From JAPOXR01 sp964291445 (GTDB lineage Bacteria; Pseudomonadota; Alphaproteobacteria; Rhodobacterales; Rhodobacteraceae), in assembly GCA_964291445.2 (NCBI GenBank), contig OZ219863.1:372001-436000 (forward strand): DNA of 64,000 nucleotides, in the 5' to 3' direction. Positions 53,476-62,598 of this stretch are shown piece after piece (positions within the stretch are counted from its first letter, which is position 1; each line of letters begins with the position of its first letter). The notes under the pieces were generated by a model. It was not told where the DNA came from. It saw only the letters and a program-made list of their open reading frames with translations, and searched no databases. Both the position numbers and the translations under genes were made by a program.

Positions 53476-54885
53476 CTACTTGCCAAATCTTTCCCAATAG
53501 GGTCCGAACAATTCCTCCTCGGAGGGCCGGTCCTCCGGGATCGTCGTCACCAGATGGGTGATGTTGATGAAGTGGCGGTAATTCAGGTTCTCGGAAATCG
53601 TGTTTCCGGCCCAGCTTCCGCCGCCCATGGACAGGGTGAAGGGCAAGGCATTGTCAAAGCTGCCGCCATTGCCGAATGTGTGCGCCTGGTTGACCAGCAC
53701 CCGGACGACATCGGTCGTCTCCGCCAGTTCCATCGCATGGGCGCGGTTGCCGGTATGGATGCCGACCGAATGCCCCTTCCCCTTGATGTCGAGAATGCTG
53801 CCGACCATCCGCCTGGCCTCGGCAAGATCCCCGGCCCGGTACACCGTCAACACCAGGGAGAGCTTCTCGTCGGCAAAGCCGCCGACACCGTCCGGCTCCT
53901 GTGCTTCCACCATGAAGAAGTGGCTGGCCGCTGCCGCATCGGGCAGGCCGAATGCCCGGGCCGCTGCCGCCGCATCCCGGGCGATGACGTCCCGGTTCAG
54001 CTTGCCGTCCTTCCACAGCACCCCGGCAATTCGCCGGCCCTCATCCGGCGTGCAGCGCCAGCCCCCGGCCCGGCCCAGTGCCGCCATGGCCGGCTCATAG
54101 ACATCATCCAGTATGACCAGCGCGTTTTCGGACGAGCATGAGGTGGCGTTGTCGAATGTCTTCGAAGCGGCGATCTTGCCGGCCGCGTCATCCAGTTCGG
54201 CCGTGGAATCGATGATGACCGGCACATTGCCGGGGCCGACGCCGATGGTGACGGTTCCCGACCGCATGGCATTGCGAACATTGTTCTGCGAACCGGTAAC
54301 CACAGCCAGATCGACCGCCTGCATCAGCTGCTGCGTTGCCTCCCTGGTCACCGGTGGCGGCAGGATCTGCACGAGATCGGCCGGGTGGTTGCTCCTGGCA
54401 AGCTCCGCGCGCATGAATTCGACGGCTCGGGCGGTGGTCCGGTATCCGGCAGGCGACGGCGCGATGATGATTGCATTGCCGCCCTTAAGCGCCATCATCG
54501 CCTTGTTGACCGGTGTCGCCGACGGATTTGTCGATGGGCAGACCGCACCGACCACGCCCACCGGCTTGCCGAACCTGACCAGCCCACGCGATGCATCCTC
54601 CTCGATCACGCCCACGGTCGCGGCCCGCAGCAAATCGCGCAAGGTCCCGAAAGTCTTGCGGGTATTCTTGATCACCTTCGATTCGACATCGCCAAGCCCG
54701 GTATCCTCGACGGCCATTTCGGCAAGCTCTCGGGCTCGCCCCGCATGGTAGATCGACCAGGCCAGCGCCCGGACCGCATCGTCAACCCGAAGCTGGCTGT
54801 GGTTCTCGTAGCAATCCATCGCCATGCGTGCCCGCTCGACCAGCCTGCCAACGCCGGCGACCGGCCCGTCTCTCCCGATACTCAT
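53476..54885 (-). CDS. CoA-acylating aldehyde dehydrogenase, possibly sulfoacetaldehyde dehydrogenase (SauS-like)
   Basis: 469 residues of the acylating branch of the aldehyde dehydrogenases, like AdhE-N, EutE and SauS. CPSTNPSATPVNKAMMALKGG is the NAD/CoA-binding start, here shown as CPSTNPSATPVNKAM (116-130), and GVGPGNVPVIID (215-226) is typical. The nucleophile is Cys250 in NATSCSSEN. It links an acyl-CoA to its aldehyde with NAD(P)H. Next to a SucCD-like ligase it would either reduce an activated acid or oxidise an aldehyde with ATP gain. Succinate semialdehyde is the main alternative to sulfoacetaldehyde. Confidence 0.78.
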   Translation of the reverse strand: MSIGRDGPVAGVGRLVERARMAMDCYENHSQLRVDDAVRALAWSIYHAGRARELAEMAVEDTGLGDVESKVIKNTRKTFGTLRDLLRAATVGVIEEDASRGLVRFGKPVGVVGAVCPSTNPSATPVNKAMMALKGGNAIIIAPSPAGYRTTARAVEFMRAELARSNHPADLVQILPPPVTREATQQLMQAVDLAVVTGSQNNVRNAMRSGTVTIGVGPGNVPVIIDSTAELDDAAGKIAASKTFDNATSCSSENALVILDDVYEPAMAALGRAGGWRCTPDEGRRIAGVLWKDGKLNRDVIARDAAAAARAFGLPDAAAASHFFMVEAQEPDGVGGFADEKLSLVLTVYRAGDLAEARRMVGSILDIKGKGHSVGIHTGNRAHAMELAETTDVVRVLVNQAHTFGNGGSFDNALPFTLSMGGGSWAGNTISENLNYRHFINITHLVTTIPEDRPSEEELFGPYWERFGK

Positions 54886-54919
54886 CTTCCCTGCATCCCC
54901 GAATTCTCCATTTGAGGGG

Positions 54920-56446
54920 TCAATCGGCCGGCCTCACCCTGCCCCGCTTGCCGCCGCCAAGCTCGCCCATGATCGAGGACAGGATGGCCAGCACGCCCAG
55001 TACCAGGAGGATTGCGGAGATCGGCCTGCCAAGGAAACCAGTCACATCGTAATGCATAAGTTGCATCGACTTCGAGAAAGCCGATTCGCCCAGCTTGCCG
55101 AGAATCAGTCCCAGCACAACGCCGGCTGCCGAATAGCCGGTGGCCCGCAGGAAGTAGCCGACCACGCCGGCAATGAACATGACCCAGACATCGACCAGCA
55201 GGTTGCGCAGGGCATAGGCACCGATAATGGCCAGGATCAGTATCCCGGGCGCCAGCCACCGGAACGGAACCCGCAGGATGTGGACAACGGTCTTGGTCTG
55301 CACCCAACCGAGCAGCACGATCAGGAGATTGGCCCAGAACATGGCAGCAAAGGTGATCCACACCAGGTCACCGGAATTGATGAAGATGAGCGGCCCCGGC
55401 TCCATCCCGTGAATCTGGAATATGCCCATGATCATGGCCGTAAGGGCGCCGCCGGGAAGGCCGAGGGCAAGGAGCGGGATCATCGCCGCACCGGTGGCGG
55501 CATTGTTTGCGGTCTCCGAGGCCACCACGCCCTCGAGTTCGCCGGTCCCGAAACGATGGCGGTTGCGCGACCATCTCTGCGCCTGGCTGTAGCCCAGGAA
55601 GGCGGCAAGGGTGGCGCCAATGCCCGGAAGGATGCCGGCAAAGAAGCCGATGCACACCGATCTGAGCATGGTGAACCGGACCCGCCAGAACTCGGCCATC
55701 GAGGGAAATTCCAGCGCCGCCTTCGGGCGCTCCCTGACCCCGCGCGAGATGTTGGTGGCCTGGACCAGCACCTCGGACACGGCAAAGAAACCGAGGATCA
55801 GCGGGATGAAATGGATTCCTGCCGACAGGTAGTAGGAGTGGAATTCCAGCCCCGCAAGGGTCCACTGATCGAATCTCGGAATGCCGCCGACCGGATCGGT
55901 TCCGATGGTGGCAATCAGCAACCCGGCAAAGACCGAGAGCCAGCCCTTCCACAGCGATGAGGCGCCGATCGATGCCGATACCGCAAGGCCGAAGAAGATC
56001 AGGGCAAAGATCTCCTGCGGGCCGAATGCCCGCACCGCCCAGCCGGCAATGGTACCGGTCGCTCCCATCATCAGCACCGCCGAGGCCACGCCGCCGAGGG
56101 CCGAGCAGCAAACGGCGGCGCCGATGGCCTTTCCCGCCTGCCCCTTCATGGTCATCGGATAGCCGTCGAAGCAGGTTGGCGCGTTCTCCGGCGCCCCCGG
56201 TATGTTGAACAGGATGGCGGTAATGGCGCCCCCGAACACCCCGGAACAATAGATCACCGAGAACAGCATCACCGCGTGGGCTGGCTCCATCGTGATGGTA
56301 AAGGGCAGCAGCACGGCCCCGAGTGTCAGCATGTTGACGCCGGGAATCGCGCCGAAGAGCATGCCGCCAATGAGCCCGCAGGCGAAGATCAGCAACCCGG
56401 TCGGGTCGGTGAACAGCATGGCGGTTCCGTTGAGGAATGCGTCCAT
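54920..56446 (-). CDS. tctA: Tripartite tricarboxylate transporter, large membrane subunit
   Basis: A 508-residue membrane protein with about 11-12 helices. GAIPGVNMLTLGAVLLPFT, AILFNIPGAPENAPTCFDGYPM and GILPGIGATLAAFLGYSQAQ are the TctA signature blocks (the PG-containing loops). It is the permease that uses an ion gradient. AGGAGG precedes the ATG. It lies between tctB and the acylating aldehyde dehydrogenase gene, 34 bp from the latter. Confidence 0.94.
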   Translation of the reverse strand: MDAFLNGTAMLFTDPTGLLIFACGLIGGMLFGAIPGVNMLTLGAVLLPFTITMEPAHAVMLFSVIYCSGVFGGAITAILFNIPGAPENAPTCFDGYPMTMKGQAGKAIGAAVCCSALGGVASAVLMMGATGTIAGWAVRAFGPQEIFALIFFGLAVSASIGASSLWKGWLSVFAGLLIATIGTDPVGGIPRFDQWTLAGLEFHSYYLSAGIHFIPLILGFFAVSEVLVQATNISRGVRERPKAALEFPSMAEFWRVRFTMLRSVCIGFFAGILPGIGATLAAFLGYSQAQRWSRNRHRFGTGELEGVVASETANNAATGAAMIPLLALGLPGGALTAMIMGIFQIHGMEPGPLIFINSGDLVWITFAAMFWANLLIVLLGWVQTKTVVHILRVPFRWLAPGILILAIIGAYALRNLLVDVWVMFIAGVVGYFLRATGYSAAGVVLGLILGKLGESAFSKSMQLMHYDVTGFLGRPISAILLVLGVLAILSSIMGELGGGKRGRVRPAD

Positions 56447-56455
56447 TGCAGCCTC

Positions 56456-57061
56456 CTACAACCCGGCCCTGACCAGCGAGATGATGGCGTTGTTGATATC
56501 GTAGAAGGGCTGGATGCGCCCGACCGGCAACGCCACGTACAGGAACCTGGCAAAGACCAGCAATGCGATGCCATAGACCGAGGCGGTCACCAGCACCAGG
56601 GCCGCAGGCGACCTGACCTGCATGCATAGCAGCAGCGCCACGACGAATGCCGGGGCAGTGATGTAGAAGCCGATCCAGGGCGTCAGGACAAGGAACACGA
56701 AAGGCAGGATGAACACCGCGGCCAGCAACGGCGTCAGCCGGTCAGCCCTGTCATCGCTAACGGGGATCCCGGCGCCCGTCTCTGTCCGGCCGGTTGCCAA
56801 TGCCGTCGACGCCTCCTGCCGGCGCCGGCGCAGGGAAAACAGCAATTGCAGCGTGGCCCCGGCCAGGATGGCGACACAGATTGCCAGCGGCCAGCCATCG
56901 GCACCAAACGCATAATCGGGTATCTGCTGGTCGAAATTGCCGGCCTGGGCGATTGCCAGGCCGGCGATTCCACACCAGACCAGCCACTCCACGACATGCC
57001 GCCGGGATTTCGGCGGCAATTCGGCCGGGGTGACGGGATTGCCGTCCTGATCGGTTGGCAT
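56456..57061 (-). CDS. tctB: Tripartite tricarboxylate transporter, small membrane subunit
   Basis: A 201-residue protein with four membrane helices, the usual size and layout of TctB: WLVWCGIAGLAIAQ, PLAICVAILAGATLQLLF, LTPLLAAVFILPFVFLVL, and a C-terminal pair. The sequence is little conserved, so the call rests on size, topology and position between tctC and tctA. Confidence 0.85.
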   Translation of the reverse strand: MPTDQDGNPVTPAELPPKSRRHVVEWLVWCGIAGLAIAQAGNFDQQIPDYAFGADGWPLAICVAILAGATLQLLFSLRRRRQEASTALATGRTETGAGIPVSDDRADRLTPLLAAVFILPFVFLVLTPWIGFYITAPAFVVALLLCMQVRSPAALVLVTASVYGIALLVFARFLYVALPVGRIQPFYDINNAIISLVRAGL

Positions 57062-57139
57062 CTGCGCGCCTGCCCTGCAATCTGCCTGAAAATGTCGCAG
57101 GAGGCACCGGTGGCGCCCCCCGGATGGTCCAGGGTTGGT

Positions 57140-58141
57140 CTAGTTGCCGATACCCATCATCTTGTACATGTCCTGGTAGGTGGCGACGGCGTCATTGATG
57201 AGCGCGATCGACCCCTCGGTGTCGCGGAAGCTGTCGATCAGATGCATGAATTTTGATTCGTTGAAGGCCTGGTAGTCAGCCGTGGCGAATCCGGCGGCGC
57301 AGGCATCGGACAGGAAGGTCGCGACATCATCGGGCACACCCGACTTGACATAGAATCCCCTGAACCGGGTCAGCGGTTCGAAATCCGCCCCGGCATCACG
57401 ATGCGTCGGAACGTCGGCGAAGACCCCGGGACGCTCGTTGAGGAAGGTGAGAATCGGTACCATCTGTCCGGCATCGAGGAAGTTTCTCACATCGCCGGGT
57501 TGCTCGAACAACAGGTCGACATGGCCGCCGATCAGCGCCCCGTAGCGTTCGGCCGGCTTGTCGAAGGCAATGAGGTTGAAATCCAGCCCCAGCGCCGATT
57601 CAAGCTGTTCGGTGACAACCAGCTCCATCGAACCGACCTTGCCGACATTGGCCATGGACACCTCACCCGGATTGGCCCGGGCATACTCGGCCAGCGAGGA
57701 CCAGTCCGAGAAACGATCCTCGTCCGGCCGCATGTAGATCTGGCTGAAGGTGATCTGCGTCATGCAGAGCGGGATCCAGTCGGAGGCCGGGTTTTCACGG
57801 ATATCGCCAGCCGCATAGGCCGACACCGCATTGTCGATATGTTCGAGCACCGTGTAGCCATCGGCCGGGGCCAGCATAAAGTCCGGGATGGCGGCAGTGC
57901 CGCCGCCGCCAGGCTTGTTGACAACCTGGAACGAGATTCCCGCCGCCTCCTCCATCGCCCTGGCCATGGCCCTCGCTAGCTGGTCCGAGCCACCGCCGGG
58001 ACCGAAGGGCACGATCATGGTCAGTGGCCGGCTCCCGAATCCTTCCGGTTTCTCGAGCGAATGTGCCGGCATGGCAGCCGACAGGGAGAGGGCAAGTCCC
58101 GCCATCGCGGATACGCCGATAATTTGCCTGGATAGTCTCAT
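57140..58141 (-). CDS. tctC: Tripartite tricarboxylate transporter, substrate-binding protein
   Basis: A 333-residue periplasmic protein of the Bug/TctC family. The signal peptide (SAMAGLALSLSAAMPAHS) ends near residue 28. MIVPFGPGGGSDQLARAMAR is the Bug start motif and NKPGGGGTAAIPDFMLA the second ligand loop. These proteins bind carboxylates through few contacts, so substrate cannot be read off. GGAGG precedes the ATG. It is the first gene of the six-gene operon. Confidence 0.94.
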   Translation of the reverse strand: MRLSRQIIGVSAMAGLALSLSAAMPAHSLEKPEGFGSRPLTMIVPFGPGGGSDQLARAMARAMEEAAGISFQVVNKPGGGGTAAIPDFMLAPADGYTVLEHIDNAVSAYAAGDIRENPASDWIPLCMTQITFSQIYMRPDEDRFSDWSSLAEYARANPGEVSMANVGKVGSMELVVTEQLESALGLDFNLIAFDKPAERYGALIGGHVDLLFEQPGDVRNFLDAGQMVPILTFLNERPGVFADVPTHRDAGADFEPLTRFRGFYVKSGVPDDVATFLSDACAAGFATADYQAFNESKFMHLIDSFRDTEGSIALINDAVATYQDMYKMMGIGN

Positions 58142-58219
58142 GGTTTCCTCCGGTCATGGAGCGGGCCCGCCCCGGCGGGGCTCCGTGCCGCCTGGCGGCA
58201 GCCCGCGATCTTGCCACCG

Positions 58220-58253
58220 ATCATAGCAGAGTTCATGTTTCATAATATGTGAA
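58220..58253 (-). promoter_or_regulatory. LysR-type operator and tctC promoter
   Basis: TTCATAATATGTGAA (58239-58253) is a dyad with TTCA and TGAA arms and the T-N11-A form of LysR sites. On the minus strand TATGAT (58225-58220) is a good -10 for tctC, with no proper -35; the dyad covers that place. This is the pattern of an activator-dependent promoter. The divergent lysR gene starts 82 bp away. Confidence 0.55.
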
Positions 58254-58334
58254 TTATCTGGCCATAACTTCAATCTTGTTGATAATATATCGCTGCCATC
58301 CGGTCGGGGATTTGGCAAAACCGGGAGAACCGTC

Positions 58335-59279
58335 ATGTCCTTCAGGCAAATCAAGACGCTGGTGGTCGCCTGTGAACACGGCTCCTTTGCCGCCGCTGCA
58401 GGCGCGCTGAACCTGACGCAATCGGCGGTCAGCATGCAGATTGCAGCACTGGAGGAGTCGCTCGGTCTTACATTGTTCGACCGGCGATTCCGGCCGGCGA
58501 AGCTGACCCGGCAGGGGTTGCGCATCCTTGAGCAGGCACGGCCGGTGGTCATGCAATATGACCGGATGGTGGACGAGATTTCCGGCGAGCTGGCGGTGCA
58601 AAACACCTTCCGTCTCGGCGTCATTCCGACGGTGTTGACCAACCTCATGCCGGCGGCGCTGGTGGAGCTCCGGTCGCAACGGCCGGAATTGACCATCAAT
58701 GTCTCCTCCGGCCTCTCCGGCCGGCTGCACCGGCTGGTCGGCTCGGGCGAACTCGATGGGGCGGTCATGCACAAGCCCGACGACATCGCCGATTCCTTCC
58801 ACTGGAGCGACATCGCCAGGCAGACGATCAAGATCATTGCGCCGGCGGATTCGACCGGCGGCAATGCCGAGGAGGTGTTCTTGCAACTGCCCTATATCCG
58901 ATTTGGCAGCCGGGCCTGGGTGGCGCCGATGATCGACCAGCGCTTTGCCGCGCTAGGCATCGCACCGCATGCATCGGCCGAAATCGAATCGATCGAGGCC
59001 ATCCAGATCATGGTCGGACTCGGCTTCGGCGCCTCGGTCATTCCGGTGGCGTCGGCAGGCGGGCCGGCACCGCCCGGGATCAGGATGCTGGAATTCGGCT
59101 CGCCGCAGCTGTTCCGCACCATCGGCCTGCTGACACGGATCGATTCCCGCAAGAAAAGCGAGCGACGCATCGTCGGCGACGCCTTCGTCGAAACCGCCAG
59201 CCGGCCCCTGGCCTTGCTCGGGCAATCATTCCCGGACCTGTCCCCGCCCGGCCAGCCTGTCCCGGCCCAACCGGGCTGA
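58335..59279 (+). CDS. LysR-family transcriptional regulator
   Basis: A 314-residue regulator. The N-terminal winged helix reads MSFRQIKTLVVACEHGSFAA then LNLTQSAVSMQIAALEESLG, followed by an effector-binding domain of the usual size. GGGAG precedes the ATG. It is divergent from tctC and most probably controls the tct-aldehyde dehydrogenase-ligase operon in response to the imported acid or its CoA ester. Confidence 0.92.
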   Translation: MSFRQIKTLVVACEHGSFAAAAGALNLTQSAVSMQIAALEESLGLTLFDRRFRPAKLTRQGLRILEQARPVVMQYDRMVDEISGELAVQNTFRLGVIPTVLTNLMPAALVELRSQRPELTINVSSGLSGRLHRLVGSGELDGAVMHKPDDIADSFHWSDIARQTIKIIAPADSTGGNAEEVFLQLPYIRFGSRAWVAPMIDQRFAALGIAPHASAEIESIEAIQIMVGLGFGASVIPVASAGGPAPPGIRMLEFGSPQLFRTIGLLTRIDSRKKSERRIVGDAFVETASRPLALLGQSFPDLSPPGQPVPAQPG

Positions 59280-59422
59280 CCCTCGGCACCCACAGGCCAG
59301 CTCCCGAAAGGAAGCGGCGCACGAGACCTGACCCTCCCCCTCGCACGTTCGGGGCCAGCCAGGACATGCCACCATCCCACCGTGGCAGCTGGACCGGTCA
59401 CGTTCCGGGCCGGTATGCAGGT

Positions 59423-60763
59423 TCAGGCTTCGTGCCGGTTCCTCCAGATTTCCCAACGCAGCCTTGCCCGCGCCCCGATTTCGACGAGCAGGCGCGGTGG
59501 CAGCCCGTCGGGCGTCCCGAGACTCGCCATGTCGGCAATGAGCGGGTTGTCCACGCCGCACGCCATATCGGCAGCGAGAATGCCGCCGATCGTCCCCTTG
59601 GTGACCCCGATGGCGTTCTGGCAGGCGGCAATCCAGACATTCGGCGCCAACTGTCCGAACATCGGCGCACCATTCCTCGACATGCAGAGATAGCCAACCC
59701 AACTGCCCTCCATCGTCACCGCGGACAGGCCGGGGAAGCGGGCATCGAACAGCCGCTTGTGACCGGCCCCCAACCTTGCCGTCAGACTGGCAGGAGCATT
59801 CTGCCCCATCGCCACCCTGATATCCTGCCTGATCAGGATGCGCCGATCACGGGTGTAGCGCATGGTGATGCCGCCAAAGGCATTGGCCGGGGTCAGCCCC
59901 CATGGCCGCTCGACCCCGAACGCCGCCGCTTCCTGCCCGGTCAGCCTGCGAGTCAGGCTGGCCGATGCCGCCAGGTGAACAAACCGGTTGCGGGCGAAGC
60001 CGAACTGGTCGCTGAACCCGTTGGCGGCCAGCACCAGCCTTGGCGACCGAACCGAACCGCCCGGCGTCTCCACCTCAACCCCTTTGGAATGGCGGATCCG
60101 GATCGCCGGCGAATTCTCGTGCAGGGTCACGTTGGCCGGCAGGTGGTCCGCCAGCCCCCTGACCAGGGCCGCCGGGTTCATCAACACGCATCCGGGGGTG
60201 TAGATCGCCTCGTGAAAATGCGAGGTTCCGAGCCTTCCGGCCAGTTCCGACGCACCCATCCAGGAATATGGCTCACCGAGATTGTCGAGCGCCTCGGCGA
60301 ATGGCCGGAGCATGGCCGCCGAGCCTTCCGGCGTCACCGCGGCGTGATACTTGCCATCCCTCGACCAGTCGCAGTCGATTCCGTGCAACTTGACCTGCCC
60401 TTCCAGTTCGGCGATCGCCGCCCGCGCCAGGCGCATGTAGCGATGGGCCCCGTCAAGCTCGTCGAGGCCGGACGAGACCGTATGGGGCAAATCAATGGCG
60501 AAACCGGAGTTCCTGCTCGAGGCATTCTCGCCGCAAATTCCGGCCTCGAGGATGACCACACGGTCATCGGGCCGGTTCGTGGCCAGCCGCCTTGCCGCCG
60601 CCAGGCCGGCATAGCCGGCACCGATCACCAGCCAGTCAGCACGCTCGTCTCCCTGCAGTTCGGCCCGCGGCTCTCTGGCAGGAAGCATGTTGTTCCAGAC
60701 ATTGGTCCGGTCATTGACCGGCAAACGGGAAATCAGCATCCCGCCCCCACCCTGTTCACGCAT
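59423..60763 (-). CDS. FAD-dependent amine/amino-acid oxidase (DadA/OrdL type)
   Basis: A 446-residue flavoprotein. ADWLVIGAGYAGLAAARRLA is the FAD-binding start, and SSRNSGFAIDLPH follows. The C-terminal YLCMSRNGAPMFGQLAPNVW and GVTKGTIGGILAADMACG are typical of the DAO fold of gamma-glutamylputrescine oxidase and D-amino-acid dehydrogenase relatives. ATG at 60763 has GGGGAG eight bases upstream. It is divergent from the GntR-family gene and shares its operator region. Substrate unknown. Confidence 0.85.
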   Translation of the reverse strand: MREQGGGGMLISRLPVNDRTNVWNNMLPAREPRAELQGDERADWLVIGAGYAGLAAARRLATNRPDDRVVILEAGICGENASSRNSGFAIDLPHTVSSGLDELDGAHRYMRLARAAIAELEGQVKLHGIDCDWSRDGKYHAAVTPEGSAAMLRPFAEALDNLGEPYSWMGASELAGRLGTSHFHEAIYTPGCVLMNPAALVRGLADHLPANVTLHENSPAIRIRHSKGVEVETPGGSVRSPRLVLAANGFSDQFGFARNRFVHLAASASLTRRLTGQEAAAFGVERPWGLTPANAFGGITMRYTRDRRILIRQDIRVAMGQNAPASLTARLGAGHKRLFDARFPGLSAVTMEGSWVGYLCMSRNGAPMFGQLAPNVWIAACQNAIGVTKGTIGGILAADMACGVDNPLIADMASLGTPDGLPPRLLVEIGARARLRWEIWRNRHEA

Positions 60764-60859
60764 TCGGCCCACTCCCCCGTTTCATGGCCAGGCGCCGCAG
60801 CCACCACGAAGTCCAGCGGCATCGACATGCGGCAAGGGGCCCACCCCGACTACCGCGGA

Positions 60860-60932
60860 CATGCAGGCCATCCGTCCCAGGCCGCCGCCGGCGCCCGCCA
60901 GCGCCGACTCCCGGGGGCATGCAGGCCATCCG
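60860..60932. repeat. 15-bp direct repeat in the oxidase-GntR gap
   Basis: CATGCAGGCCATCCG occurs at 60860-60874 and 60918-60932, a period of 58 bp. The GCCATCCG part also occurs in the dyad repeat near murJ. Confidence 0.55.
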
Positions 60933-60987
60933 GCCAGGGCTTCGGGGCCCCGGCAGACAGTTGCCGCTTCACCCCATCCCATGCCAT

Positions 60988-60999
60988 TTATCATGACAA
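60988..60999. promoter_or_regulatory. Operator candidate of the GntR-family regulator, site 1
   Basis: TTATCATGACAA, a 12-bp imperfect palindrome in the divergent oxidase-GntR gap. Its reverse complement TTGTCATGATAA is found exactly at 62530-62541 in the other divergent gap of the cluster. Confidence 0.6.
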
Positions 61000-61038
61000 T
61001 TATTGCACTACACATCCATCCCGGCCGTGGCTATGGTT

Positions 61039-61050
61039 TCACCATGATAA
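61039..61050. promoter_or_regulatory. Operator candidate of the GntR-family regulator, site 2 (weak)
   Basis: TCACCATGATAA matches the TTGTCATGATAA form at nine of twelve positions and ends three bases before the gntR start codon, a position suited to self-repression. Confidence 0.4.
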
Positions 61051-61053
61051 CAG

Positions 61054-61827
61054 ATGCAGCCTGACATGGACGGAAGCAGCGAATTCACCACGCGTCCGAA
61101 GCAGTCACGGCCTGGCCGCGTGGCGGACAAGATCAAGCAATGGGTCGTTGACCGGGATCTGAAACAGGGCGACCGGCTGCCGAACGAGGCCGAGATGATC
61201 AAGCTGTTCTCGGTGTCGAAGGGAACGGTGCGTGAGGCCATGCGGCTTCTCGAGGCGCAGGGCCTGATCGTGACCCGGACCGGGCCGGGCGGGGGCAGCT
61301 TCATCGACAAGGTCTCCACCGACAGGGCCAGATCGCTCCTGGCGAATTATTTCTATTTCCAGAACCTGTCGATTGCCGACATCTACCAGGTGCGCAAGAC
61401 GCTGGAGCCAGAACTGGCGGCCAGCCTTGCCGGGAGGCTGGCGACGGAGCAGCTGGACGAGTTGCAATACCTGGCCGAACGCCATCCCGAACCGGCATCC
61501 AGCCCCGAGGAGGAGATGGAACAGCACATTTCCTCGCTGGCCTTTCATTCCCGCCTGTCGGAATTCGCCGGCAACCGGCTCCTCGGCTTCGTGATCGGGT
61601 TCATGGCCAGCATCCTGACCGACCTGACAGTGTATCGCCGTCTCTATGACCCGCCGAGCACCGAGCTCTGGCAGCGGGGCCGGGAGCACCAGCTGGAGCT
61701 GGTGCGGTCACTGCGTGACGGCGACCCGGAACAGGCAAGAAGGATCATGGCCTCCCACATGAAGGGAGCAGAAGAGATCATGATCGCCCAAGAGGCCCAC
61801 CTCACCCGCAACTTCATGGGCGACTGA
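61054..61827 (+). CDS. GntR-family transcriptional regulator, FadR subfamily
   Basis: A 257-residue regulator. The winged helix has DRLPNEAEMIKLFSVSKGTV and REAMRLLEAQGLIVTRTGPG. The C-terminal ~150 residues are an all-helical FCD ligand domain, with DIYQVRKTLEPELAASLAG at its start and histidines (e.g. SLAFHSRL) that may bind a metal. ATG at 61054 or 61066. It lies between a divergent FAD oxidase and the convergent DUF1028 gene; shared palindromes suggest it controls both and the binding-protein gene. Confidence 0.9.
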   Translation: MQPDMDGSSEFTTRPKQSRPGRVADKIKQWVVDRDLKQGDRLPNEAEMIKLFSVSKGTVREAMRLLEAQGLIVTRTGPGGGSFIDKVSTDRARSLLANYFYFQNLSIADIYQVRKTLEPELAASLAGRLATEQLDELQYLAERHPEPASSPEEEMEQHISSLAFHSRLSEFAGNRLLGFVIGFMASILTDLTVYRRLYDPPSTELWQRGREHQLELVRSLRDGDPEQARRIMASHMKGAEEIMIAQEAHLTRNFMGD

Positions 61828-61839
61828 ACCGGTGTGTCG

Positions 61840-62499
61840 CTACGGGTGGCGTGTCCTGTCGACCAGGACCGGGACCTTGCCCAGCCAGCCATGGTAGGGG
61901 GATTCGTGCGCCCGGTCGCAGAGCTGCTTCAGCGCCGCCAGCGGATTTTCGTTGCAGTCGATTCGCAAATCCAGCGGCGGATGGTGCGGGTCGAGCACGA
62001 GAAGCGCCGCTGACACCAACCCGCGGGTATCGCCGCCGACCGCCTCGGCAGCGGCCAGCACCGCCAGCAACCGGTCGGCAACCGGCCCCTCACTGTCCCG
62101 GGCCGCCGACATCATGGCCTCGAGCACGGCACGGCCGGTCAGCATGTTGCCTGCAACCACCAATCCATCGCCGCAGGCATGGCCGGCAAAGGCGATGCTG
62201 TCCTCGCCGGTGAAACTCCCGGTGGAACCTTGCGGGTCCAGGGCGATGATCTGGCGATGCCCGCGGCCAGGGTCCGGTTGAATGACATTCGCGATCGCCG
62301 TTTCGGCATCGGCGCCGCCATGCATCTGGCGCAGGGCCTCGTCGCGCCAGAAGGTGCTGGGGGCCGTTCCCTGGGATGCCACCAATCCCGATTCAATGTC
62401 GCCGCGCAACACCCAGCCGCCCACGCACAGGCTGCCGGTAGCGGCAGCGGCGGCAAAGACGCCGGTCTCGCGGTCATGCATCAGAATCGAATAGGTCAT
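61840..62499 (-). CDS. DUF1028-family protein
   Basis: A 219-residue protein of the DUF1028 group, which has an Ntn-hydrolase-like look: MTYSILMHDRETGVFAAAAA at the start, LVASQGTAPSTFW and the FAGHACGDGLVVAGNMLTG block. DUF1028 genes often lie with peptide or amino-acid transport genes, as here. A peptidase or amidase role is guessed by others; nothing here proves it. AGGAG precedes the ATG. It is divergent from the binding-protein gene across an operator. Confidence 0.85.
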   Translation of the reverse strand: MTYSILMHDRETGVFAAAAATGSLCVGGWVLRGDIESGLVASQGTAPSTFWRDEALRQMHGGADAETAIANVIQPDPGRGHRQIIALDPQGSTGSFTGEDSIAFAGHACGDGLVVAGNMLTGRAVLEAMMSAARDSEGPVADRLLAVLAAAEAVGGDTRGLVSAALLVLDPHHPPLDLRIDCNENPLAALKQLCDRAHESPYHGWLGKVPVLVDRTRHP

Positions 62500-62529
62500 G
62501 CCGGCACTCCTGTAACATTCCTGTTGAAT

Positions 62530-62541
62530 TTGTCATGATAA
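62530..62541. promoter_or_regulatory. Operator candidate of the GntR-family regulator, site 3
   Basis: TTGTCATGATAA, the reverse complement of site 1, in the DUF1028/binding-protein divergent gap. On the plus strand a TTGGGA and GATAAT pair (16 bases apart, 62543-62570) follows, so the operator would border a promoter for the binding-protein gene. Confidence 0.6.
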
Positions 62542-62598
62542 TTTGGGAAGAAGCAATTGATAATGATAATTCCGACCAGTTACGAAGAGGATCATCCA

